From: Mytilus galloprovincialis
Lineage: Eukaryota; Mollusca; Bivalvia; Mytilida; Mytilidae
Reading direction: 5' to 3'
Assembly (NCBI RefSeq): GCF_965363235.1
Contig: NC_134846.1
Span: forward strand, 4,593,001-4,657,000
Length of the DNA stretch: 64,000 nucleotides
The notes beneath the pieces are model-generated. The model was not told the origin of the DNA. It searched no databases and was given only the letters and a program-made list of their open reading frames with translations. Position 1 is the first letter of the stretch; the number at the start of each line of letters is the position of its first letter. Below are positions 44,811 to 55,240 of the stretch, piece by piece. The position numbers were made by a program, and so were the translations under genes.

Positions 44811-45529
44811 TAACATACTCTCTTACTCTTTTAATGACAGTTTAATTTGAAAAAAAACCAATTTGTACTTAATCATGGTAAAGCTTTAAATATACCAAAT
44901 AACTAAGATAATAAATTGTAAGAAGTTACTAAATTATAATCCTGGTACCTTTGATAATTATTATGTTATGTGTTGAAAAACGGGATGAACAGTGATCCCT
45001 CTGTATGATTCTTTAATGTTGGTTGCTGATTACTAAATTTAATAAAATACAAAAAGGTATTATACTCTTTACAACTTAATTTTAATAACCTTAATAATAC
45101 CTCAGCGAAATTAAATCAACATCAGCAGTTGCATAGACCTAGTGGTTGTAAATGAATGCTATTTACTTTAGACGCATGTTTTGTCTACAAAAGACCCATC
45201 GGTGACGCTTGAATAAAACAAAATAACAAAAAACAAATAAAGTACGAAGTTGAAGAGCATTGGACACTAAAAATATTATTACCAATGCCAATGACAAATT
45301 TGATGTTTTTTTTGCAATATCAGCAATTATAATTTGTTTATGTCTACTAGAAAAAAACAATGTGCTTACCAATAATTATATTAAGCATGTTTAGGTCATT
45401 CCAATTTATGAAATTATCATGAAAACCCCTTTTGATTTGGTTCTGATTATTGCTTGTTTTCTTCCTACATTTCTTTCCTGTGCTGTTTGGTTGATTTTAG
45501 GATGTCGCTTAGATATTTTAATTTAGTAC
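44811..45529. other. Spacer with repeat remnants
   Basis: At 45125-45260 the sequence TTTTGTCTACAAAAGACCCA and CAAATAAAGTACGAAGTTGA resembles a bivalve dispersed repeat related to R4. No gene. Confidence 0.4.
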
Positions 45530-46790
45530 ATGATATCGAACAGTAACGTACGCTTCGCAACTGACACTGACACCTTGTTCCGGAATACTTATCCATGTAT
45601 CCGGACACTCGTTTTCTTGTTATGTCTAATTCTTTCTAAAGTTCTTATTGCCATACTTACTGCAGTCAAGGAAGGACTTCAGAAATATTCCGAAACGGCA
45701 TATTCAAAAAGTGGTGTTAATCAGATAGGGATACTGAAAAATTCAAAAGAGTTACTGGTGAATTTACAAACTATCATTAAATCATAGTACCAACATTAAA
45801 CCTTTGATTTTTCAGCTCTTTACACCACTATTCCAAATACTAAACTTAAAGCTCGACTAAAAAAAAACTCGCCAGCTTATGTTTCTTTAACAAAAAGGAC
45901 ACTAGACGCTTTAAATATCTAGTTTTGGGCAGGAATTTAGCTTACTTTGTGAAAAGTCATACAGAGTAAACCAAAAAATACACCGAAGAGGATATCACTG
46001 CCATGCTGGACTTTTTAATTGACAAAATGTTTGTTGATTTGCAGGAAATTCTTACCCTTCCGGAGCATGCACCTAATTTCAATCCCGGTTTTTAATGGAG
46101 TTCGTGTTGTTTCTTATTTATTATTTATAACTATTGATGTAAATTTGGTTTTGTGAGTCTTTGTTTACTCCATGGTTTTCATTGGTATTGTCTTGTTGAA
46201 TTTAGAGGTTTGGTCTTCCAACAGACTATTGGAATCCTAATTGGTACGAAATGCGCTCCCTTTCTTGCAGATTTGTTACAGATAGGAGAAAAGAAATTAG
46301 CCCAGTCTTTTAATTTCACATTTCAGTATGTTGATCATGTACTGTCTCTTAATAATAATAGATTCAGTGATCACATATCTTGACTTACATCTAGAAATTG
46401 ACAATGAGGGTCGGTTGAAAATAAAACTTTACGACAAAAGAGATGATTTCAGCTTTCAAATTGTGAACTTACCATTTCTAAGTAGCAAAATTCCAGCAGC
46501 ACCTGCATACGGGGTATATATCTCCCAATTGATACGATATTCCCGTGCTTGCATTTCCTATCATGATTTTCTTGATAGAGGGTTGCTGCTCACAAGGTAG
46601 CAATTAAACCAAGAGTTTCAAATGGTGACGTTGAAATCATCCCTTCGTAAATTTTACGGACGCCATCACGAGTTGGTTGACCGTTATGGAATAACCGTTT
46701 AACAAATGATATCGGGTATGGTCCTTACGTGGTAACTACAATCCCCTTCCCTTTCATGAATGTGACCTACCGAATTAGACTATTTACCGG
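45530..46790 (+). mobile_element. Penelope-like element fragment, RT core
   Basis: Plus-strand blocks of a Penelope-type reverse transcriptase in order: KVLIAILTAVKEGLQKYSET and SGVNQIGILKNSKEL (45.6-45.8 kb), FDFSALYTTIPNTKLKARLK (45.81-45.87 kb), DMLDFLIDKMFVDL (46.0 kb), VFQQTIGILIGTKCAPFLAD (46.2 kb), QYVDHVLSLNN (46.33 kb), YLDLHLEIDNEGRLKIKLYD (46.38 kb), ending near SSLRKFYGRHHELVDRYG (46.68 kb). It is interrupted by stops and frame changes and by the insertion at 46031-46190. No GIY-YIG domain was seen, and upstream parts are absent. Confidence 0.85.
46031..46190 (+). repeat. Tail-type repeat inserted in the Penelope RT
   Basis: GCAGGAAATTCTTACCCTTC to TTGGTATTGTCTTGTTGAAT interrupts the reverse transcriptase between DKMFVDL and RGLVFQQTIG. 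It matches the tail repeat at 47255-47420 (AATGCTTACCCTTCCGGAGC, TGGAGTTCGTGTTGTTTCTT, GTGAGTCTTTGTTTACTCC). An inserted copy of one element's tail inside another explains the arrangement. Confidence 0.75.
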
Positions 46791-47070
46791 ATTTGTTATC
46801 ACATAAGCAACACGACGGGTGCCGCATGTGGAGCAGGATCTGCTTACCCTTCCGGAGCACCTGAGATCACCCCTAGTTTTTTGGTGGGGTTCGTGTAGTC
46901 TATTCTTTAGTTTTCTATGTTGTGTCGTGTGTGCTGTTGTTTGTTTGTCTTTTTCATTTTTAGCCATGGCGTTGTCAGTTTGTTTTAGATTTATGAGTTT
47001 GACTGTCCCTTTGGTATCTTTCGTCCTTCTTTTACATTTAGTATATCCAAGTGAACTTGAAATTAAAGAT
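46780..47070 (+). repeat. Penelope-associated 3' tail repeat (R5)
   Basis: CACGACGGGTGCCGCATGTG, CTTACCCTTCCGGAGCACCT, GCCATGGCGTTGTCAGTTTG and CTGTCCCTTTGGTATCTTTC follow the RT end directly. I recall this order as the 3' end of mussel Penelope-like copies. The open frames on both strands here are products of the repeat. Confidence 0.8.
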
Positions 47071-47099
47071 ACTACCGACACAGATTAATCTGCTTCATA

Positions 47100-47790
47100 T
47101 TTAGACATTCTTCTCGAAATGACTACTGATGGTAGTTTAAATACCATTATGACAAAACTGTGTAAGGAATCATAACTGATATTCTTGCTCAGTCATAATA
47201 ACCTTCTATCATTACCGAACTAAACAAACAAATAACACGACGGGTGCCGTATACGGTGCAGGAAATGCTTACCCTTCCGGAGCACCTGATTCCACTCCCG
47301 GTTTTTAGTGGAGTTCGTGTTGTTTCTTATTTATTATCTATAACTGTTGAAGTAGATGTCCTTCGGTTTTGTGAGTCTTTGTTTACTCCTTGGTTTTGAT
47401 TGTAATTGCCTTTGTAAAGTAACTGACAAATTTATTTTTTCAAATCGTTCGTTATTTCCTTAGTATGTTTTATTAATTTTGACCGAAGCGGTAAAGAGAT
47501 TCCATATGAGATTTATTTCTTTCTCCGAACTTGATTTTTTTTTATTAATTACTGACAGACTATACGTGATAGTTTTTTTTTTTGTCATTGGTCTAAACAA
47601 ATTTAAAATGGGTCAGGGTCAAATATCAAATTCATATTCTCAATTCTTACTATTTTCTTGGTTATGTTCTTGTGAACTGGTGTTTTTCTGTTTTTCTTTT
47701 TCTTTTTAATGCATCACGTTGTCAGTTTATTTCAGTTTTGTGAGTTTGAATGTCCCTCTGTTATCTTTCGACCCTCATTTAATTTGGCTT
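47100..47790 (+). repeat. Second, diverged tail repeat (R5-like)
   Basis: CACGACGGGTGCCGTATACG, CTTACCCTTCCGGAGCACCT, GGAGTTCGTGTTGTTTCTTA and, after an extra AT-rich middle, CATCACGTTGTCAGTTTATT and GAATGTCCCTCTGTTATCTT. The same order as R5 but longer. It shares its middle with the insertion at 46031-46190. Confidence 0.7.
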
Positions 47791-48109
47791 TTGTTTTACT
47801 GCTTTTCGAAGATTGTAGAAAATATTGACAATATATTCTCTAACTTATGAGTTGAAACAAGTCGTGAAGCATATGTTTTCTTTGAAAGTGAACGTTGACA
47901 TATTATGAAAGTTTTTCACCTCTTATATTTGATATTACGCACATGATGGGGTACATCTAGCTCATCAACCTGATATTATAAAGACCTAGTGTCTTTTGAT
48001 TTAATCGTCTTGGTTTATGAGGCTTGAAATTTAAGTCAAGGTCACTGGTAAGCATATCATATTAGAGTTTGACTTTTATGTATGAGTTTAATAAACACAC
48101 ACTGTAACA

Positions 48110-49090
48110 CACAACTAGTAACAGCGGAGGAAAATATCAAGAAGGCAAGAGCTCTTCACAGTTTAATGGAAAGTGACTTGCATGGAGAAAATGGACTAGA
48201 CCCATCTACATCTATATCCATCTACCTATGTTATGCCCATCCTACTATATAGACTGGATATAATAATAACCAACGGCAAATCTTTGAAAGTATTACAATA
48301 TTTTACAAGAAAATGATTAAACAAATCTTATCTTAACGAATATCAGCTGCAGACCCAGCTATATGTTTCGTTTCTGGATCTTAAATGCTGAAATTGATAT
48401 AAAATCATAACATTACTTGGAAATATTTCATGTTCGGAAAAAATAACAGTTCAATGGAAAATCGCCAATCGTCAATTAAAAATTAAATCATAGTTCATAG
48501 ATTCAAACACAATTTAGTTTAACTTTCAACTAAAGGACCCTGTGGAATATTTGCATATTGCAACAACTAAAGAAACATGGGAAATATGGTCAGTAAAATT
48601 AAAGCATACTGACATAGAAAGAACTTAGATGAGAAAGAACATTTCACTAGCTTAGAATATTTATACCCAATATACAGACTTGGTCATTGTCATCCAATGG
48701 TCAGTATAACCACTTATGACCCCGAAATAGAAGAAAATTTGCCACCGGGACTGAATATTGTTACAGGAGAATACATCCTACAATTCCAAAGAGCCAAATA
48801 CAATACTAATGTAGTTGATCCAACATGTCAACTATGCCAAAAAAAGAGAAGAAATATTATCGCTTTTCCTGCTTAAATGTGAAACACCAGATGCTCTAAG
48901 AAAACCTATATTGAAAACAATAGTGATAACGGCTGGTAAAATTTTCTCTGAGAGCAACAGAGTCAATTAAATAAAACTACTTAGATTGATTTGTGATCCT
49001 TACAACTACTGCAAAGAAGACAATGCTTAAATTTTGGATAATATATCGAAAGTTCTTGAACCAAATTCTGAAAAATGATCCACCTTCTCC
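48110..49090 (+). mobile_element. LINE (non-LTR retrotransposon) 3' fragment
   Basis: Plus-strand blocks IKKARALHSLMESDLHGENG (48.14 kb), LDPSTSISIYLCYAHPTI, then FYKKMIKQILS (48.31 kb), and after a decayed stretch HPMVSITTYDPEIEEN, GEYILQFQRAKYN and TCQLC (48.69-48.84 kb). These match the order of the RT thumb and C-terminal Cys domain of CR1/L2-like bivalve LINEs as I recall them. The frame has stops (after HPTI and after the Cys motif) and shifts, so it is dead. The 5' part and endonuclease are absent. Confidence 0.75.
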
Positions 49091-49194
49091 ATTCAAAAAG
49101 ATATAGACTGCTTGGTTGTGATAGTACACAACCTAAAAAGAGAAGGAAAGTTTACGACTACTAGTTTATAAAAGTTGTATGTAATAACAATAAC

Positions 49195-49520
49195 ATTTAT
49201 GGTACCAAATGTCCTGCACCAGATTCGCATTTCGACAATACATTTCTCTTCAGTGATGCTCGTGGCCAAAATATCTGAAATCCAAAGCTTATATAAAAGA
49301 TGAAGAGTTATAATCCAAAAGGTCCAAAAAGAATAGCCAAATCCGTGAAAGGAATCAGAGGGAGATACGTTCCTTAATTTATAATGATTTCTAACATTTC
49401 GTAACAGCAAATTTTAATAACACAAAAAATCCGTATTTTCCGGTACTGGCTACTGGGCTGGTGATACCTTCGGAGACTAACAGTCCACCAGCAGAGGCAT
49501 CGACCCAGTGGTAGTGATAA
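49195..49520 (+). repeat. Mussel dispersed repeat R4, copy 2
   Basis: GCACCAGATTCGCATTTCGA, CTTCAGTGATGCTCGTGGCC, CAAAGCTTATATAAAAGATG and GTCCACCAGCAGAGGCATCG. It lacks a short internal block present in the 38 kb copy. Confidence 0.85.
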
Positions 49521-49524
49521 CATT

Positions 49525-49915
49525 AACGGTACCAATTTTCCTGCACCAGATGCGAATTTCGACAATACATGTCTCTTCCTTAATTTATAATAATTTCTAG
49601 CATTTTGTAACAGCAAATTTTAATTTAATTGGTTATTCTCATCGGATTTAGTCTAATGCTTAGTCCGTTGCTATGTGTGTTACATTTGAATGTTGTGTCG
49701 TTGTTCTCCTCTTATATTTAATGCGTTTTAGTTTTTTTCCCCGATTTTGTTTTTTGTCCATAGATTTACAATTTTTGAACAGCGATATACTACTGTTGCC
49801 TTTATTAATAACACAAAAAATCTGTATTTTCATGACAGTACCGCAGTACTGGCTACTGGGCTGGTTAAACCATCGGGGACTAAAAGTCCACCAGCAGAGA
49901 CATCGACCATGTAAG
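49525..49915 (+). repeat. Two partial R4 copies
   Basis: 49525-49640 joins the R4 start (TTAACGGTACCAATTTTCCT) to its middle (CCTTAATTTATAATAATTTC). 49795-49915 holds the R4 end (TTAATAACACAAAAAATCTG to CACCAGCAGAGACATCGACC). The intervening 150 bp is not R4. Confidence 0.75.
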
Positions 49916-50304
49916 TGACTCAGCATCAAACAGTGTAGATTATCAATTCTTTTTCAGATAATTTTAGCTTTCAAATAACCTAAGACGTAATTGAGAAAAT
50001 AGTCTTCCCTCGATTATTCAGAGTTTAAAAAACGATATTGTTGGTATACACAATACTTCTCTGCTAGATGTACAACAGACTTTTAAGTGCAATTTATATG
50101 TCCCTCAACCGAATAACTTGCTTAAATTGTTCAAAATCGTGTATACAGTCATCACAGTCAAATAACCATGGTTATAAAAAAAAATACAATAGGAGAACAA
50201 GCAACACTTGAATAAAAACATTAGATAATTTGATCAAAAGCTATAAATTTATTATAATTAAAATAAAGTCAAAAGTTGAAATAAACAATTTGATTATGTA
50301 ATTA

Positions 50305-51243
50305 TTTATACACAAGACAAGCTAGGAATATAATTTTATTGCTAAACTACAAAATATATTAACTAATACAATATACAATTATTTACAATACTTTTTTGGC
50401 GTACGGCTGTCTCAGCAATTTAGCGTGCATGGTCACTTTATCCGAATTTTTTGAAAAACAAATAGAAATAGTGTAGTTGTAGGCAAACTGCGGTTTGTTT
50501 GCAAACATAGCTTTAAAGTAGTCAGATCGGCTGGTTAGTGCCCAGTGTCTAATCTAGTTTAAAGCTACTACAGAAACACTATATTATGCACAATCCGCTC
50601 TCCTGGTTCCAAAGCATGTGATTGATAAGCATCTGAACTGTGATTCAGATAAGTAGCCAAAGATATAGTAGAAAGCCAGAGAGAGCCGATCTGCGAAACA
50701 ATTAGCATAAGCCTTTGTCTGAGCTTTCTAGCCAGAAAATATTGGCAAGACTTATGCTAAAGTTAGGATGTAAGTGACCACTGAATACCCCGTAAATTTG
50801 TGATTTGAGTGAAAACTCGAAATGTCTCAGCAATTTAGCGTGCATGGTCACTTTATCCGAATTTTTTGAAAAACAAATAGAAATAGTGTAGTTGTAGGCA
50901 AACTGCGGTTTGCTTGCAAACATAACTTTAAAGTAGTCAGATCGGCTGGTTAGTGCCCAGTGTCTAATCTAGTTTAAAGCTACTACAGAAACACTATATT
51001 ATGCACAATCCGCTCTCCTGGTTCCAAAGCATGTGATTGATAAGCATCTGAACTGTGATTCAGATAAGTAGCCAAAGATATAGTAGAAAGCCAGAGAGAG
51101 CCGATCTGCGAAACAATTAGCATAAGCCTTTGTCTGAGCTTTCTAGCCAGAAAATATTGGCAAGACTTATGCTAAAGTTAGGATGTAAGTGACCACTGAA
51201 TACCCCGTAAATTTGTGATTTGAGTGAAAACTCGAAATGACCC
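50305..51243 (-). repeat. Ngaro terminal repeat B2, with tandem 415-bp duplication
   Basis: 939 bp: the same 109-bp part as B1 but two head-to-tail 415-bp units (starting 50410 and 50825). The units differ at very few positions by eye. B1 has one unit only. Confidence 0.88.
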
Positions 51244-51424
51244 ACATGATCTAACAGTATGAAAACATTAGCATTCAACTGAGACAACAATTATAACAAT
51301 GAGAAAAAAAAATGATAATAATAATATATAGATATCTATATATAAAAATACACTAAATAAACCATATGACATGCTAATAATGTGTAACAGTAAAATCTAT
51401 CGGTGGTGGAGGGGAGGAAGGTGG

Positions 51425-51579
51425 TTAACAAAAAGAATGGCGATGCCTTCAACGTAAACAAAGAAAATTTATAAATAGTTTTCACGTGCTAAAAATAATT
51501 GAATGTAGATAATGCAATGAGGAACGGCAAGGGGCAAATCGTCTCTTGTATAAACCTGAATTATATACATAATTCTCAT
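51425..51579 (-). repeat. Ngaro internal repeat A2
   Basis: Second copy of A1, abutting B1 with no gap. The A2/B1 junction reproduces the joined outer ends of the element. Confidence 0.88.
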
Positions 51580-52103
51580 TTTATACACAAGACAAGCTAG
51601 GAATATAATTTTATTGCTAAACTACAAAATATATTAACTAATACAATATACAATTATTTACAATACTTTTTTGGCGTACGGCTGTCTCAGCAATTTAGCG
51701 TGCATGGTCACTTTATCCGAATTTTTTGAAAAACAAATAGAAATAGTGTAGTTGTAGGCAAACTGCGGTTTGTTTGCAAACATAGCTTTAAAGTAGTCAG
51801 ATCGGCTGGTTAGTGCCCAGTGTCTAATCTAGTTTAAAGCTACTACAGAAACACTATATTATGCACAATCCGCTCTCCTGGTTCCAAAGCATGTGATTGA
51901 TAAGCATCTGAACTGTGATTCAGATAAGTAGCCAAAGATATAGTAGAAAGCCAGAGAGAGCCGATCTGCGAAACAATTAGCATAAGCCTTTGTCTGAGCT
52001 TTCTAGCCAGAAAATATTGGCAAGACTTATGCTAAAGTTAGGATGTAAGTGACCACTGAATACCCCGTAAATTTGTGATTTGAGTGAAAACTCGAAATGA
52101 CCC
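51580..52103 (-). repeat. Ngaro internal repeat B1
   Basis: 524 bp: a 109-bp part (TTTATACACAAGACAAGCTA ... GGCGTACGGCTG) followed by one 415-bp unit (TCTCAGCAATTTAGCGTGCA ... AACTCGAAATGACCC). Confidence 0.88.
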
Positions 52104-52649
52104 CAAAAACAGATGTTGAATATTTTGATAAGGCCGATGAGACAGATGGACCCCAAATTGAAGGGAGTATGAAAAATAAGATTATGGTAACTATGAAATG
52201 AAGTTTCCAGCACTTCCGATTAAAGTGTTTTTGGAACCAAAAACAGCAAGAATAGCATATAAGAAGTTCTTTGACTGTTAAAGAAATTGTTCTCGATGTT
52301 GTCAGTAATTTCATATTCATAATATTCAGTTTTTAAGTAAGAAAATTATAACTCATTAAGGGTAATAACTAGTCTTAACACGAAGTATAGTTTAAAAATA
52401 AAAGCATATGACTTTGACAATCTGAAGTATATACATGATCATACTACACTATCATGATGCTCAAAATAGAATATATTCAAATCATATCCGGAAAAGTACA
52501 CCACTTTTAGTTGAATTTTTAATTGAAATTTCATTATATTGAATTGTAGAAAACACTCATTCTAAACAGTGGATTATTATGCCACTATAGAATCGCGCAC
52601 ATATTTTCCATGAACTCTACAAAGAAAACAGTTGAATAGTAAAACTAGA
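52104..52649 (-). other. Ngaro 3' untranslated stretch
   Basis: Between the recombinase stop and repeat B1. AT-rich, no open frame with a recognisable motif. Confidence 0.6.
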
Positions 52650-53666
52650 CTAATCGGATATCAAAGCTAGCTGGGCTTGCTTAATCGTTGATTTTGGAGT
52701 ATGAATATATCTGGTATAGCATTCGGAACTCCAACGACCTAAAATCTTGATTAGGTGATCTTCAATTTTTGATGCAACCGATGTTGCCGCTCCTATTCGG
52801 AAGCTGTGTCCGTTGTAATTAGATGGGTTGAGTCCGATACTTTCCAAGATGGATCGAACATGATTGATGAAAAACGTACGTGTTAGAGCCTCTCCATTTT
52901 CCATAACAAATAGCGGACTAGAGTTGCAAGCTATGCTGAATCTAGATCTTCTAACATCGAGGTATCTAATCAACGATTTGACCGGGCACACAGAAGTATT
53001 GTTTTTGAAAAGATAAATATTTACTCCACTTCTGAAAGGGTCTGTTTTAGACGTCTTTAAATGTAAGATTGCGTAATCCTCCTCGAAAGTGATGTCTTCT
53101 AAACATAGATTGCAAGATGCATCAAAGTCCGTGTTGACGGTTAATTCACCACAGCGGAGAAATCCGAAGTAAGCAACGACACAAGCTGCCTCAATAAGTG
53201 CAGTTACAAATGGCGAAAATATTCCCTTATGAAGCGTTGTTATCATATTTTTAATTATATCATAAGTTAGCGGTAATCTTTTTCGGGAACTCTTTACTTC
53301 TTGTTTTTTAATACCTCTGTAAATATTTTCTAACCTAAGCAGTTTTGAAGAGCAACAGTCAGTGAATAAACACTGTACTCCGGATTGAAGATATATGTAT
53401 CTTAAACCGCAAATGTACATTTTTATTGTAGAACATTTTATCTTAAGATTTTCGTGACAATGTGTAGCGTAATGCATTAAAATATCTTCCGTTAGAGGTG
53501 GCATATCTGTTTTATCATCCCACTTAAAACCGGAGAGACACAAAAAGTTTTTGTATGATTTAAATCCATGTTCGTACTGCGAACGCGTACTGCTTGCGAT
53601 GGAGTTGTGAATTAAATTTTTAACTTTTGCATTTAATTCCACATTACTTGCCAAGATTTCGGACAC
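52650..53666 (-). CDS. Ngaro tyrosine recombinase
   Basis: A 338-residue frame. The N-terminal core-binding helical part has SSTRSQYEHGFKSYKNFL. The catalytic domain shows Arg171 in FLRCGEL, His287-x-x-Arg290 in GHSFRIGAAT, a Trp at 312 and the candidate nucleophile Tyr320 in CYTRYIHT. It is expected to insert a circular DNA intermediate by strand exchange, in place of an integrase. It starts inside the end of the RT/RNase H frame. Confidence 0.9.
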   Translation of the reverse strand: MSEILASNVELNAKVKNLIHNSIASSTRSQYEHGFKSYKNFLCLSGFKWDDKTDMPPLTEDILMHYATHCHENLKIKCSTIKMYICGLRYIYLQSGVQCLFTDCCSSKLLRLENIYRGIKKQEVKSSRKRLPLTYDIIKNMITTLHKGIFSPFVTALIEAACVVAYFGFLRCGELTVNTDFDASCNLCLEDITFEEDYAILHLKTSKTDPFRSGVNIYLFKNNTSVCPVKSLIRYLDVRRSRFSIACNSSPLFVMENGEALTRTFFINHVRSILESIGLNPSNYNGHSFRIGAATSVASKIEDHLIKILGRWSSECYTRYIHTPKSTIKQAQLALISD

Positions 53667-55234
53667 GGAGTGGGTACTGTCTCTGCTGCTGGTGCTGCTT
53701 TTTGGAAGGTCTGAAAATCAAAACGAGATAAAGAGTCAGCTATCACATTTTTAACTCCGGGAATATGTTGACATTGAATAGTAAAGTTTTGTTTAACGGA
53801 TAGCCATGTTAGTGTTCTCATTAACTTCATAATGTCTAGCACTTTAGATCTTCCTTTGTTAACTATATTAACAACGGCTTCATTGTCGCAGTGGAACATG
53901 ATACGTTTCTTATTCCATAAGTGCCCCCATAATAAAGATGCAACAACAATCGGGTACAGTTCTCTAAAAGCCATGGACATGTCTGAATCGAGTGAAGTTG
54001 ATAGTTCAGAAGGCCAAGTACTACTAAACCATTTACCTTGAAAAAAACCTCCGAAACCAAAGTTAGAAGCCGCATCTGTGTACAGTTCAATGTCACTAGC
54101 TAAAGTTATATGTTCGTCATAAAAGAAAGTAACTCTATTCCAGCCTTTTAGGAAATCTCGCCACATGATTAAGTCTGTTCTACAGTCTTTTGATAATGAT
54201 ATATAGTGATGTAGTTTATCAACTTTTGTAGATAACTTAATGAGATAGCTGACAAACGATCTACCCGGACGAATAATTCTGGCCGCAAAATTAAAATGTC
54301 CTAACAGTTGTAATAATTCTCTTTTCGTTACCGATTTTTTATGCAGAAAACTGTCAATAAAATTTGAAATTCTTTCTACCTTTTCATTAGGTAATCTTGC
54401 TTCAAAACTTACAGTGTCTAGTATGATTCCTAGATACTCGATAGTACAAGTGGGACCTACAGTCTTTTTCTTAGAAATCGGAATATTTAGACGATTGAAT
54501 ATAAGCGTTATTAGCGCCATTGTTCTAAATCCGCAAGAGTCCGGTGGTTGAATAGTGAGAAAATCATCTAGGAGATGAAGTATAACTGGTATGCCGTAAT
54601 TTTCCTTTGCTATCCAACAAATAGCCCGTGATAGATTGTCAAAGATGCAAGGCGAGCTGCGAGAACCAAAACAAAGTCTTACATAATAATAATAATTGTT
54701 TTTCCATTTCATGCAATATAAGTGATGCTGGTCTTTACGAATCCCTAGCTGTTTGAATGCATCGGTCATATCGGTTTTATTTAGAATTGTTTGCTTTCCG
54801 AAATGCTTGATGGCCCTTATTGCGTCATCTATTTTTACATAAGATAGCGAACATACCTCCTTATCTATAAGACTATTGATGCTTTCATGTGTTTCATGTT
54901 CGTGTGGAGAAGATAGATCAAGGATAAGACGTTTTTTGCCAGAATATTTGCCTTCTGCAATCCCAATAGGACTAACACGGTAAGTTTCGAAAGGTGGACT
55001 ACTAAACGGGCCTTTAACATATCCTTTATCTATTTCTTGTTTCAAAAGCATATCAACACTTTCGGGGTCTCTGATGGCAGAAAGTAAATTCTTACATTCA
55101 AACGTAGGTAAATCGAGTATAGATACTAATGTATCAAAACCGAAACGTATACCATTCAAAAGATACATAACAAAATGTTTATCTGGGTGTTCTTTAAGTT
55201 CGTATTCAAGTCTGTTTACGTTTATAGGTGACAT
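53633..55234 (-). CDS. Ngaro reverse transcriptase / RNase H
   Basis: A 533-residue frame. The RT palm is seen as RLILDLSSP (about 102-110), KTDMTDAFKQL (153-163), VRLCFGSRSSPCIF (185-198) and the metal-binding LLDDF (221-225). RNase H follows around 370-500, with ELYTDAASNFGFGGFF, FRELYPIV and HCDNEAVV, ending IPGVKNVIADSLSRFD. It copies the element RNA into DNA. The frame overlaps the start of the recombinase by 34 bp, a coupling usual in the DIRS order. Confidence 0.9.
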   Translation of the reverse strand: MSPINVNRLEYELKEHPDKHFVMYLLNGIRFGFDTLVSILDLPTFECKNLLSAIRDPESVDMLLKQEIDKGYVKGPFSSPPFETYRVSPIGIAEGKYSGKKRLILDLSSPHEHETHESINSLIDKEVCSLSYVKIDDAIRAIKHFGKQTILNKTDMTDAFKQLGIRKDQHHLYCMKWKNNYYYYVRLCFGSRSSPCIFDNLSRAICWIAKENYGIPVILHLLDDFLTIQPPDSCGFRTMALITLIFNRLNIPISKKKTVGPTCTIEYLGIILDTVSFEARLPNEKVERISNFIDSFLHKKSVTKRELLQLLGHFNFAARIIRPGRSFVSYLIKLSTKVDKLHHYISLSKDCRTDLIMWRDFLKGWNRVTFFYDEHITLASDIELYTDAASNFGFGGFFQGKWFSSTWPSELSTSLDSDMSMAFRELYPIVVASLLWGHLWNKKRIMFHCDNEAVVNIVNKGRSKVLDIMKLMRTLTWLSVKQNFTIQCQHIPGVKNVIADSLSRFDFQTFQKAAPAAETVPTPCPKSWQVMWN

Positions 55235-55240
55235 ATCTAG

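Noticed and set aside
46767-47088. Frames of 104 and 89 codons on opposite strands
   Set aside because: Both are products of the Penelope tail repeat R5.
50702-52320. Frames repeated at 50.7 and 52.0 kb
   Set aside because: They are translations of the non-coding Ngaro B repeats.
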